Shown here in pieces: positions 1 to 8,297 of a stretch of 64,000 bases of DNA. The stretch covers positions 1,798,001 to 1,862,000 of the forward strand of contig NZ_CP084032.1 in the NCBI RefSeq assembly GCF_020181655.1. Reading direction: 5' to 3'. Source of the stretch: Pectobacterium colocasium. Lineage in GTDB: Bacteria; Pseudomonadota; Gammaproteobacteria; Enterobacterales; Enterobacteriaceae. The notes beneath the pieces were generated by a model. The model saw only the letters and a program-made list of their open reading frames with translations, ran no database searches and was not told where the DNA came from. The translations under genes and the position numbers were made by a program. How positions within the stretch are numbered: position 1 is the stretch's first letter; every line of letters starts with the position of its first letter.

Positions 1-180
1 TATCGCCTGTTCAGTGGTAGTGCTTTAGGACTCTTTACTCCAGGTTGAGTTATCATCTCTAACAGAATAAATTAGCATTATGACTTTTGATATAAAAAAT
101 TTCAAAAAAAATCTAATTGATATAATGGTAAATAATTTTTATTTTGAGAAGTGTTTTTTATAAAAAAAATGGAGATTAAT

Positions 181-1691
181 ATGAGAGCCATCATCAGAAG
201 TGTGCAAGAAGTTTCAGATGATATTAAGCTAACCATTGAGGGGAGAGGGGGGCTTTATGATGAGAGCATCATAACTGAAGGATTTTACAGTAACTTATTT
301 GACAATATCATAAAACACTTTTCACATCTAACAAAACTGACAATGGAACGCTTTTATAGTGAGTCTGATAGAGTTCTTAGATATGGAATAATCAATAGTG
401 GAAAAATTGGTGGATTTGCTTGCGTTGGAAAAAAAACATAGATTTCATTGGAATTAACTTTGGTACCATATCAATGGTATCAGCAATTTTCACCAGAATG
501 ATGAGCAATCCTAATATTCTTCCACGAATTGGATTCTCTAATCTCGAAGAAAACACTGAGAAAACAATTTATATACCAAGTGAAGAAGATTTTAACATCT
601 TCTCACCTTGTCAACCCACCTGCCGAATTAGAAGATTATTTTCAATGCATCTTATTATGACTGGATTGGATTTTATTTTCGGACATGAAATTACGCATAT
701 CACTAATGGTCATTTTGGCATAATTAATAAAATAAAATCTTCGGCTCAAAACGTAAAGCGTCCACAATTATCAATATTAGAAAAACAAGCGCTTGAGCGT
801 GATGCTGATTATGGTGCAATAGGATGGACATTGATTTTCACTGAGTTGGTGAGAGGGTGGCGTTCAGAGCTAAAAGTTGAAAATAATGAACCTTTGGGCA
901 TTTCATGGAGAGCGTTTTATCAAAATGAAAATGAGACAATGAAATACTGTTTCATGACTAGTTATATTACGCTAAGAATGCATGCCCCCAGCTACTGGGA
1001 TCCCAACGATCAGTTACAGGTACCCCAACCTTTACCTCCATATAGAATGGCATTACTAATGCATTCTTATTGCCTAGCTCTTTCTGATTTTGACGAAGCA
1101 CAGTTTGAACTATCAAGGTCTAAAGTATATGAGTGGTGCATTGAATCCGAACAAGCCTTTGCTGACCTCTTGGACGATTCCGGTAAGGGGGAGCTGAATA
1201 TTGATGCAATTACACATTTCTTTAAATTGGGTGGGGATTATAACAATAAAGTTGATGATGCTTATAATAAACTTGCCGAAGAACTAGCAGATTATGTGAT
1301 GCCTGAAGTACTACCCAAAAAAACCAGCGATTATATAGTGATGAAAGGATTAAGAAAGAACATTATTTTTATCCTTGAGGGGCAAATTGCTGAAGAGAAC
1401 CCGAATCAAATTAACATGCTTTGCTTCATTAAAAATGAATATAAAATTTCAGCCATGCCATTCCCCATATGGTTCCGCCCTGAGTTTGATGGCGATTTTC
1501 TTGATACAGCATTGACATCTGATGGAGCAAATTATGCTGTCAGTACAGAAAGCCTTACATTATCCGATTTAGAGAAAGTTGAACTTAGCTCGATCCAGAA
1601 CTGCAATCCATTGTTAAATTTTATCCTTGAAAATAGTAACTGCTTGAAGCTAAAGAGAGAAATAATTCAACTTCAGGGGACATATAAATGA
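181..1691 (+). pseudogene. HExxH metallopeptidase-like protein, interrupted by a -1 frameshift at an A8 run
   Basis: Two overlapping frames (181-441 and 420-1691) read as one protein of about 500 residues if the ribosome slips -1 on the run of eight A's at 429-436. The second part carries HEITHITNGH (coded near 686), followed about 35 residues later by ALERDAD. This is the layout of gluzincin-type zinc peptidases (HExxH plus a downstream acidic ligand) such as M48/M78-like proteins. I do not recognise the family. Start 181 is chosen because GGAG precedes it at 171-174; 151 and 169 are weaker. The shift could be programmed (heptamer A-AAA-AAA), an authentic disabling mutation, or a homopolymer error. 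Its 3' end overlaps a 41-residue ORF by ATGA. The target is unknown; island peptidases of this kind often act in regulation or abortive infection, which is inference only. Confidence 0.55.
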
Positions 1692-1813
1692 CATTCAGTA
1701 ATTATAGGGGCATATATCACAGATTACTATACCAATACTGCTCTCCAATTAGAAACGATGTTAGATTAAAAAAATGCAACTCAATCATAAGCGGATTTAG
1801 GTATGCCTTGTGA
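1688..1813 (+). CDS. Putative 41-residue protein coupled to the metallopeptidase
   Basis: The ATG overlaps the stop of the upstream metallopeptidase frame as ATGA, the usual arrangement for translational coupling. The product is basic and rich in Tyr and Arg, with two Cys residues and no membrane segment. No recognisable domain. It is short enough to be chance, and only the overlap supports it. Confidence 0.3.
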   Translation: MTFSNYRGIYHRLLYQYCSPIRNDVRLKKCNSIISGFRYAL

Positions 1814-2283
1814 CTATAGCTATCAGATCAATTACATGTTTTTTAAACTTTAATTTTTTATTATTGGGGGAATAATTCTTATGTGGATCTTACCTTGACC
1901 AAGACTTAATCTCACTGTGAAGTATTGTCTTTTGTTGTCCGTTATTAACTGTGAGTTCAACGGGGGGATGCAACATTAACTTTATAATCTTAATATTTCC
2001 AAGGCCGCGAAATTGGTATGCTAGCCAAATATTTTGCAACATTTCACTAGCGTTGAAAAATGTTTCTGATAGAGGCGTGGCAATGTTTATAAAGTACCCA
2101 CTTTTTTATCTCTAATTAGTGATATTGATAAGTATGTATCTCAAAGTTTTCAAAAAAATATTAAACATGTTTAATGCCTTTTTTTTATTTGTGCGTTATA
2201 TGCAATAATATGATTATGTTTGTGCTTTAGTAACTAACCTTTTTAAATACACATTTTCTTTTTTTGTAAAACATGAGGAAACT
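1814..2283. other. AT-rich intergenic stretch, no gene seen
   Basis: About 470 bases with stops in all frames. It presumably holds the promoter for the gene starting at 2284, whose ribosome site GAGG lies at 2275-2278. No clear repeats or terminator hairpin noted. Confidence 0.5.
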
Positions 2284-3216
2284 ATGTTTTTTGATATAAA
2301 TGAAATGAAGCCGCAACTAGACGAACTAGTGTCTTTCCTTAAAAGTTCGGATGTCATCCCAGAAACCGGTTCAGGTTTGGAAGATGATTATTTAGAAGCC
2401 ATGGACTATTTTGAAAAGTACAACCAAACACCACAACCGGCTCTATCTGAAAAGGGACGGATTGCATTTATGGGATTGCATGAACTTTATCGATGGATTT
2501 GGTCTGTCAAAGATTGTGAAGAATTTTATAAACTTATTCCTCATTTAAAACTTTTAGTTGAAGCTGTTCCTAAAATTAATAGAAAAGCTAATTTTTTGAG
2601 TAACGTTACAGGTAAGCAAGACGACAAAACCAATAAATTCATTGAGCTGATTTTTGGTTTATTTGCGGTGTCAGCAGGAAAAAATGTTACCTTGGATGAT
2701 CTCGTTCATTCCTCTGATGGTACGAACCCTGATGTAATATTCGATTTTAATGGTACAGTCACATCTATCGCTTGCAAGACATTAAACAGTAACAATCCCA
2801 AGACGGTGGTTGATAATATCAGGTCTGCTGCAAAACAGATTAATCGTGCACAATGTAATACTGGTTATATTTTATTAAATGCAATGAATATTGCTGAACA
2901 TGCTAAGATAGAAGGAAATGTGTATGACGATTACCCTCAAGCCATTAATATTATTAACCATGATATCTACCAAATAATAAATAAGATTAAAGTTGAATTA
3001 AAAGATGAGATTGAGGAAATATTTAACAATTATCCTAAGGCACTCCCTCTGATAATCATCGTATTACACTCCTCAACAAGGATCAAAAGCCCCCTTGGAA
3101 ATATAGCTGTGTCGTTAAAGATAACATTGATTGATAACATTTCAAACGCTGATTACATTCAGCCTGATAATTACAACCTGCCTAACGCATTTAATGATTT
3201 TCTCCATAACAAATAA
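2284..3216 (+). CDS. Hypothetical 310-aa protein with a degenerate PD-(D/E)xK-like core
   Basis: A soluble, mildly acidic protein with no membrane segment. Residues 117-165 resemble a restriction-endonuclease fold: a helix with E121 (FIELIFG), then NPD at 148-150, a hydrophobic strand, and SIACK at 161-165. In active PD-(D/E)xK nucleases the position two before the Lys is Asp or Glu; here it is Ala163, so the site is either inactive or completed by another residue. The gene has a good GAGG ribosome site and stands alone between intergenic stretches. A nuclease-like defence or toxin role would fit island cargo but is not shown. I do not recognise a named family. Confidence 0.6.
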   Translation: MFFDINEMKPQLDELVSFLKSSDVIPETGSGLEDDYLEAMDYFEKYNQTPQPALSEKGRIAFMGLHELYRWIWSVKDCEEFYKLIPHLKLLVEAVPKINRKANFLSNVTGKQDDKTNKFIELIFGLFAVSAGKNVTLDDLVHSSDGTNPDVIFDFNGTVTSIACKTLNSNNPKTVVDNIRSAAKQINRAQCNTGYILLNAMNIAEHAKIEGNVYDDYPQAINIINHDIYQIINKIKVELKDEIEEIFNNYPKALPLIIIVLHSSTRIKSPLGNIAVSLKITLIDNISNADYIQPDNYNLPNAFNDFLHNK

Positions 3217-3962
3217 TGTATTTTTACTAATTATGCTCTAATCTAATTAGGGCATAAAAATATCGATTATGAATTTATTTTTTAATTTAGATAACTGTGC
3301 ATATTATTCATTATTTCCCCCAATCTTCACTGTTTGGATATGGGTTTATTTTCTTTCTAATTCGCTGAATAACTAGTTACTGAAGAAACCTATGAAGCTA
3401 TTTATGATAAACTTCCGCTCCTCGCTCATAACTGCCATTCACATCAGTTATGGCTTAAAAAGCAGACATGAGGTTTGGGAACCAGCAATAGTGAAAGAAA
3501 TAGGACCTATTGGTGCGTGGCGAACAAAATACATAGGGCAGGAACAAAAAAGCCCGCAAAAGTGAGTTTTCATATCACCAGGGATCCAAGGCTGCTTTGC
3601 GTATCCCTTTGGGTCTCCTCACAGTCTGGTCGATGTTCTGATGAGACTGTTAAATTCCTGTTATTGCTAGTGGTGCCCTATCACTGTCCAATCATGATTG
3701 GCGGAGCTGGATTGAAGCGACACCAAATACTAACTATCTGATTTTTTTATGAATGTAATGGAAGTCAATGCCACAGCACTATGTGGCAAAGGTTAGCCCT
3801 GCTTCACGACTCAAAGCACTGTTTATAGAAACAGTGCTTCTATGATCTGAATCACAATTAGTCTTTGCAATGACGTTGTTATTAATGTTTTTCTTCACTA
3901 CTATATATGGGTGTAATTGTTCTTATGCTGTCAATATATTGTATTCCTCTCGGAGGTATTCT
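3217..3962. other. Intergenic region with no convincing gene
   Basis: About 745 bases. An open frame at 3475-3741 has no ribosome site and an atypical composition and looks like chance or a decayed leader. The stretch contains one copy of the ACTTCCGCTC-type dispersed repeat (3410-3430) and a perfect 11-bp stem hairpin at 3814-3839. Confidence 0.5.
3814..3839. terminator. Perfect hairpin, possible terminator or attenuator
   Basis: AAGCACTGTTT and its exact complement are separated by four bases. No U-run follows on the plus strand, so intrinsic termination is doubtful. It sits upstream of the four-gene operon at 3963-5296 and could be a leader structure for it. Confidence 0.4.
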
Positions 3963-4211
3963 ATGTCTATCAACAAAAAACAATCCTCACCTAAGCTCGC
4001 CTCTCAAGCAGCGAAAGCTCTACAAAATGAAAATTCCTCTGAAATTAAGAAGAAGCTTGCTGCCTCCGTGGTTGCCCAAGCTCGTACAGGTAAGCAAACT
4101 GGTGCTGAGTTGGAGACGATAGCTTCCGATGTTATGCAAAGTTCAAAGTACAGCGAGGAAACCAAAAGCTATGCAGCGTCACTGTTATCGCAGTCGAATA
4201 AATCTCGTTAA
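3963..4211 (+). CDS. Small helical protein, first gene of a four-gene operon
   Basis: 82 residues from the ATG at 3963, chosen over an upstream frame opening because CGGAGG lies at 3951-3956. The sequence is rich in Ala, Ser, Lys and Gln, predicted helical, without Cys or a membrane segment. Its composition (clusters such as KLASQAAKAL and KKLAASVVAQ) recalls small structural or antitoxin-like proteins, but I recognise no family. The next gene starts 22 bases downstream and the four genes end at one hairpin terminator, so it is probably cotranscribed with them. Confidence 0.6.
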   Translation: MSINKKQSSPKLASQAAKALQNENSSEIKKKLAASVVAQARTGKQTGAELETIASDVMQSSKYSEETKSYAASLLSQSNKSR

Positions 4212-4233
4212 GTTCAGCTAAAGGAATTGATCA

Positions 4234-4878
4234 GTGGCAAGGACTGAAGAGCAGCGAGCTCAGGCAACAGCAATTTTCGCAACTTACAAAGCAGAAGTTG
4301 ATAAGCGTGAGCTCTCTAATACTGACAACTATGATAAGAACATTCTGACGTTATCATCTGCTGGCCTTGCCATCTCATTAACTGTCTTTAAAGATATAGC
4401 CCCTCAAGGTCAAACAGCACATATTTGGCTGCTTTACTCCGCATGGGTATTATTTGGATGTGCAATATTAGCAACTATATTTAGTTTCTTGATTAGTAAT
4501 GCAGCACTGAGGGCTGAGCTAGAAATTGCTCATAAATATTACATCGAAGAAGATGAAAGTGTTTATGGAACAGTAAGCCTGATATCAAAGGTTTTGAGTT
4601 GGGTGAACAGATTCTCAGGTATTTTTTTTGTTCTAGCTATAATCTCGGTCATCACATTTGGTGTGATCAACTTTGATAGAAGAGCAGAGGTTAGCAAAAG
4701 CGATATGGTAAAAAAAACGCAGCAAATTAATAACGATGGGTTGCCACCGCCAGTGATGCAAAAAGTACCTATCGATAAAGGTGCTACGGTTCAATTCATG
4801 CAACCAGTAACACCAACGAATCAGCCAGATACACCTGCGATTGACTCACAGCCATCTGCAGGTTCCCCCAAAGAATAA
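4234..4878 (+). CDS. Three-segment membrane protein with a C-terminal paired GxxxPxMxxV motif
   Basis: 214 residues from a GTG start. A charged N-terminal helix (1-45) is followed by hydrophobic segments at about 48-65, 73-105 and 128-152, then a polar tail of some 55 residues facing one compartment. The two-closely-spaced-TM layout recalls SLATT-type pore proteins of conflict systems, but this is only a resemblance. The tail contains GLPPPVMQKV and GATVQFMQPV. Closely related pairs of this motif make up most of the two small proteins encoded next, so all three probably bind one another or one shared partner. Function unknown. Confidence 0.6.
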   Translation: MARTEEQRAQATAIFATYKAEVDKRELSNTDNYDKNILTLSSAGLAISLTVFKDIAPQGQTAHIWLLYSAWVLFGCAILATIFSFLISNAALRAELEIAHKYYIEEDESVYGTVSLISKVLSWVNRFSGIFFVLAIISVITFGVINFDRRAEVSKSDMVKKTQQINNDGLPPPVMQKVPIDKGATVQFMQPVTPTNQPDTPAIDSQPSAGSPKE

Positions 4879-4897
4879 GTTAAGGATAGGAGATAGC

Positions 4898-5098
4898 TTG
4901 AACGATAAGTCTAAGACAATACAGTCAGTTTCAGCCATCACGGAGGGAGCCCCTATTCCCTCCATGCAGCGCGTATTTATAGGAAATGGTGCAAATGTTC
5001 CTCAGATGCAGGCGATCCCTACCGCACCCGCTCCTCAGCAATCCTCTGGAGGGTCTAATCAGCAACCTTCTACAACTTCGTCCAATAGCCGTGAATAA
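4898..5098 (+). CDS. Small protein with two copies of the GA-x2-P-x-MQ motif
   Basis: 66 residues from a TTG at 4898, supported by AGGAG at 4888-4892; the frame is open further upstream but inside the previous gene. After a short polar start come GAPIPSMQRV and GANVPQMQAI about 14 residues apart, then a Pro/Gln/Ser-rich tail that is likely disordered. The motif pair matches the C-terminal tail of the membrane protein encoded just upstream and the protein encoded downstream. No known family recognised. Confidence 0.55.
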   Translation: MNDKSKTIQSVSAITEGAPIPSMQRVFIGNGANVPQMQAIPTAPAPQQSSGGSNQQPSTTSSNSRE

Positions 5099-5113
5099 AT
5101 AAGGAGCCTAGTA

Positions 5114-5296
5114 ATGAGTTCAAATAATTACAAAGCAGTTCGTATTGGAGATGGTGCTATATCACCTATGATGGTTAAAGTATCAAACTCTAGCATTGAG
5201 AAACATGGCGCAACGATGCCGAAAATGCAGCCAGTTCCCAGTCAATCATCAGGTACTGCACCCTCAGCCACTAAAACAACGAATAATAAACAGTAG
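5114..5296 (+). CDS. Small protein with two copies of the GA-x2-P-x-M motif
   Basis: 60 residues with AGGAG eight bases before the ATG. It has GAISPMMVKV and GATMPKMQPV separated by about 15 residues, then a Ser/Thr/Pro-rich tail. It is a clear partial paralogue of the previous small protein. Duplicated short-motif proteins in one operon with a membrane protein suggest a scaffold or exported-peptide role, but there is no signal peptide and no double-glycine leader. Confidence 0.55.
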   Translation: MSSNNYKAVRIGDGAISPMMVKVSNSSIEKHGATMPKMQPVPSQSSGTAPSATKTTNNKQ

Positions 5297-5313
5297 ACAA
5301 ACCATCGATATGG

Positions 5314-5335
5314 GCCTTTACGCTGAAGTAAAGGC
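5314..5335 (+). terminator. Hairpin terminator of the 3963-5296 operon
   Basis: GCCTTTAC pairs with GTAAAGGC across a six-base loop, starting 18 bases after the last stop codon and followed by a short T-containing stretch. Confidence 0.55.
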
Positions 5336-5403
5336 TTGTCATTACACATATACCTGACCTGCTCCCTATGACTCAGGACACCTTGATGTAAGTATGCATT
5401 CCG

Positions 5404-5470
5404 AACTTCCGCTTTTCGCTGTGAGTTCAATCCGACTTGATCGGCGGCTTCGTGCCAAGAAGCGGACCTC
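5404..5470. repeat. Dispersed short repeat with ACTTCCGCTT and AAGCGGAC ends
   Basis: Related pieces recur in intergenic DNA at 3410-3430, 6875-6980, 14800-14825, 14940 and 16190-16260. Each contains a CCGCT core and its complement AGCGG, often with GTGCCAAG nearby. They look like copies of one small palindromic element. Confidence 0.45.
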
Positions 5471-5515
5471 TACGATATCATGAAGTCAGTTTAGCAACTG
5501 GAGCAGGTCAACTAA

Positions 5516-6781
5516 TTAATGGTTCCCATGAGAATTCCAGTTGATTATACAAAGAGGTCCTGGGTCTCCTTCATCTAATATAACCAATGTACTGACTAAA
5601 ACATTGGCGCGTGCACGGGGGCCAAGCCGTTCTTCCCGCCTCCATCCATCAATTTCTAATACATCAATGATGCGAGATGCGTCTATAAGGCATTTGATTT
5701 TATATTCGATTTCATCTTTACCGTAGGCTTCAATCAATTCGTTAAATTTAGCTACTGCCGCATCAAATCCTCTTGGTGGGGCTAAATCTGCAAGCACGAA
5801 GAGTAACTTCACTTCAGGAAAAGGAATGTAACGTAATAGTTCACGTGTGGGCATCTCTGGCCCCCATTTTATCAGACCGATGCTCATTAGCTCTTCAATA
5901 ATATCTGTATCCACAAAGTCTTCGTACAAAATCGTACTTCCCGTATGCTGTGTCAGATACCAATGAGCAGCCTCCTGAGAGACCTGATTCATAACATCCG
6001 CAAGCTGATCGCGACGGTTCAATGAACCTCTGAGACCGAACTCTTCAGCGATAAACTCCCTGGGAAGCCATGGCTCCTCGGCTTCTTCAATATATCTGTC
6101 TAAAAGTGGCCAGCGGATACCGCATCGGATTGCTTCAAGGATAGCAGGCCAGCGAGAGGAAAAACCTGGCTCATAAAGAAATGCAGAAAGTTGGTTTTTA
6201 AAGAAGGGAATTCCTTCCTGATAGCGAGCAAAAAGCTCAATTTCATGACCAACCAGGTTTATATGGAATGGCGTCAGCGAGGGCTCTGGGGGCGTAGGTA
6301 AGACGATATTCTTCCTAAAACAATGCGCTTCATGAAGTGGCGTTTTAAGGCCGTGAAATTTTATCTGAGGGGGCCAGTCATCAGGCCAGGGATTGCGACG
6401 TAAAACTTGCGGGTAAGCTTTTAACAAGTTCGCCATTTCAGGCGAAGAAGCATGGGCTTTAGCGGAAAGAATTCTCTTTTTTACTTGTTCCAGAGCTTTC
6501 AAAGCTTCTGCATATTTCGCAAGGCGGCCATCTATTTCGTCTTTATAGCGCGCTAATTTATTACACTCATTTTGTATCCGCGTCTGAATCGGGTACGACT
6601 GTATATCCCATCCTGAATATTCTTCAGCCGCGATAGTGGCTGTATCATTAAACCAGCGCTCAACTATACGCTCCTGAGGAAGGATACTGGCTAACCTGTG
6701 CTCGACAGCTTCACGTGCTGTTATTGCCCGGTCATATGCAAGGCTCAAAGCAATAGCCAATGGATCTTTTGATTTTGACAT
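5516..6781 (-). CDS. Hypothetical 421-aa protein, unrecognised
   Basis: A soluble protein with a helical, partly coiled N-terminal third (roughly residues 15-120) containing several Arg/Glu-rich stretches. A central Trp/Pro-rich part (about 128-150, RRNPWPDDWPP) and a helical C-terminal half follow. No nucleotide-binding, nuclease or protease motif is evident to me. It is a single minus-strand gene between the small-motif operon and the ICE-type module, flanked on both sides by copies of the dispersed repeat, so it may be independently acquired cargo. Function not assigned. Confidence 0.55.
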   Translation of the reverse strand: MSKSKDPLAIALSLAYDRAITAREAVEHRLASILPQERIVERWFNDTATIAAEEYSGWDIQSYPIQTRIQNECNKLARYKDEIDGRLAKYAEALKALEQVKKRILSAKAHASSPEMANLLKAYPQVLRRNPWPDDWPPQIKFHGLKTPLHEAHCFRKNIVLPTPPEPSLTPFHINLVGHEIELFARYQEGIPFFKNQLSAFLYEPGFSSRWPAILEAIRCGIRWPLLDRYIEEAEEPWLPREFIAEEFGLRGSLNRRDQLADVMNQVSQEAAHWYLTQHTGSTILYEDFVDTDIIEELMSIGLIKWGPEMPTRELLRYIPFPEVKLLFVLADLAPPRGFDAAVAKFNELIEAYGKDEIEYKIKCLIDASRIIDVLEIDGWRREERLGPRARANVLVSTLVILDEGDPGPLCIINWNSHGNH

Positions 6782-7149
6782 GAAACTTTCTCGTTCCGTA
6801 ACGGACTGATTTGCTCCTCGTGGATTAGTGTACTCTAATTTTACTCATATTTTCATTATGCCCTTGTAAGTATCCCGGCAAAGCGGACCATTCTCTTTCA
6901 GAGATCTTCAAGCAAGCGGATTAGTTTACCTTTAAAGCGCACTTCCGCTCCTCGCTCGTGCCGACTGTCAGGTTCTATCGAGTTTTAACACAGAACACGA
7001 CTAGGGCGAGTCTGAGCTTACACAGATAAGTAATAACGTTAGCACGATTCCTGTTCAGTTCTTCACTGTTTAAAATATGAATATCGATTTATCCAGATGA
7101 TAAAAACGCGCAGAGAAGGGCATTTCTCTGCGCGTATGATTACATATTA
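6782..7149. other. Intergenic region with dispersed repeats and a terminator
   Basis: Contains CGGCAAAGCGGACC (about 6877-6890) and an ACTTCCGCTC copy near 6950-6959, plus the strong hairpin at 7106-7135. No gene seen. Confidence 0.5.
7106..7135 (-). terminator. Strong intrinsic terminator
   Basis: A perfect 12-bp stem (ACGCGCAGAGAA and complement, six-base loop) followed on the minus strand by a T-run. It lies 14 bases beyond the stop of the TraR-like gene and ends the AlpA / DUF2857-like / TraR-like operon. Confidence 0.8.
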
Positions 7150-7359
7150 TCAGCTCTGACGACGCTCAAGAATGGTTTGGCATTCCGTACAGGTTGTCAC
7201 GCCCGGCAGGGTTTGCCGTCTCTGCTCGGGAATAGGTTCACCGCATAAACGACAGTAATGTAATGAAGGCGTGGTTGCTGGCTTAAAACGATTCTGTTCA
7301 ATCATTTCTTCCAGGCGTTGCTCATTAAATTCCTGATCGCGATCGATCTCATCTGGCAT
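7150..7359 (-). CDS. TraR/DksA-type zinc-finger protein
   Basis: 69 residues. The C-terminal half has CRLCGEPIP and CTECQTIL, the four-Cys zinc finger of the TraR/DksA/YbiI family, which binds the secondary channel of RNA polymerase. Its length matches the short TraR type, which lacks the long DksA coiled coil. AGGAGG precedes the ATG, and the start overlaps the stop of the DUF2857-like gene by 11 bases. TraR-like genes are common in conjugative elements and phages. Confidence 0.8.
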   Translation of the reverse strand: MPDEIDRDQEFNEQRLEEMIEQNRFKPATTPSLHYCRLCGEPIPEQRRQTLPGVTTCTECQTILERRQS

Positions 7360-7933
7360 GCGATGTCCTCCTGTTCAGTGCTTCTTTCTCACAAAGGGTG
7401 ATACGGTTCCAGACGGCGGTCAGGGAGAGCCCTTTTTCGCGGGAAGACAATGATTCAGTAACCTGCATCATTGCTTCCAGCGCGTCAGGTGTATCAAGGT
7501 TTTCAGTGCGTTTCTTTTGCCATGACAGCCAGATTTCGGCATCAACGGTTTCATCTGGAATAGGCGTTCGGCCATAAGGGATGGTGACACCCAGCAACCG
7601 GCGGCGAGTGCAGACCTCATTTGAGGTGAGTCCAAAAAAATGATTAAGGAGTGCGATAGATCCCCCCAATATGATGGCCCGATTAATCTGTTGCTGGCGT
7701 TGCGCCTCTTGGCGGGACAACGCCAGAATCTGTTGTAGAACGTCGTGACGAACAGTGATCGACATAAACTGTGCGGATGCCCGGCTGACAATAAATAGTT
7801 CGTCGAGGGATAGCTGATTGAGGGCATTCAATTCGTCGAATGTGAATCCTAACGTTTCACAATAACGAAAATTGCCTTCCTTAAGCGCGGCAAGGGCGTT
7901 TGTTAACACCGCGTAATTCAGTGAGGGGAACAT
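7349..7933 (-). CDS. DUF2857-like regulatory protein of integrative elements
   Basis: 194 residues with no membrane segment. The sequence (LNYAVLTNALAALKEGNF at the start, the RRRLLGV region near 110, and a C-terminal PDALEAMMQVTESLS region) matches my memory of the DUF2857/STY4526-type proteins found beside alpA and parB-like genes in SPI-7-type elements. Its role is unproven in that family; a regulatory function is assumed. It lies between the AlpA gene (gap 16) and the TraR-like gene (overlap 11), so all three form an operon. Confidence 0.6.
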   Translation of the reverse strand: MFPSLNYAVLTNALAALKEGNFRYCETLGFTFDELNALNQLSLDELFIVSRASAQFMSITVRHDVLQQILALSRQEAQRQQQINRAIILGGSIALLNHFFGLTSNEVCTRRRLLGVTIPYGRTPIPDETVDAEIWLSWQKKRTENLDTPDALEAMMQVTESLSSREKGLSLTAVWNRITLCEKEALNRRTSHAR

Positions 7934-7949
7934 AATGCTGTATCTCCCT

Positions 7950-8144
7950 TCATCGCGTTAAGCGGTTAGCTAATTTGAGGTTAATCCATTCGTCAATTTC
8001 AGATTCCAGCCAAGCGACGCTGGCAGGTCCAATCTTTATTGAAGAGGGAAAGGTGCCTTCTTTCATGTACAGGTAGATTTGCGAGCGTTTCAGACCGGTT
8101 TTTACTTCCACTTGTTTCAGACGTAATAACTGATGAGCTGTCAT
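7950..8144 (-). CDS. AlpA-family excisionase/regulator
   Basis: 64 residues from the ATG at 8144 (GGAGG six bases upstream); a longer frame exists but lacks a ribosome site. The MerR-like winged-helix layout is clear: a helix-turn-helix at LLRLKQVEVKTGLKRSQIYL written as residues 5-24, then GTFPSSIKIGPASVAW and a C-terminal ESEIDEWI. AlpA proteins activate or act as recombination directionality factors for P4-type integrases. The likely target is the tRNA-Asn integrase at 37649, by inference. Confidence 0.85.
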   Translation of the reverse strand: MTAHQLLRLKQVEVKTGLKRSQIYLYMKEGTFPSSIKIGPASVAWLESEIDEWINLKLANRLTR

Positions 8145-8223
8145 AAATACCTCCAGTGCAGAAATGGGATATGCCCGGAGATGACAAAAAAACACAGTGA
8201 GGAAAGGAGTGAAAGTTGAAGAG

Positions 8224-8257
8224 CCCGTATTACGGACACCACAATCCTTAATACGGG
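8224..8257 (+). terminator. Hairpin followed by T-run
   Basis: CCCGTATTA pairs with TAATACGGG around a 16-base loop and is followed by TTTTTAG on the plus strand. No plus-strand gene ends here, so it may end an antisense or leader transcript facing the AlpA promoter. Confidence 0.35.
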
Positions 8258-8297
8258 TTTTTAGATTGAAGCGTGTAATGTCATTTTAATTGGGTGC

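Noticed and set aside
3475..3741. Open frame of 88 codons
   Set aside because: No ribosome site, odd composition and no domain; treated as chance within a noncoding stretch.
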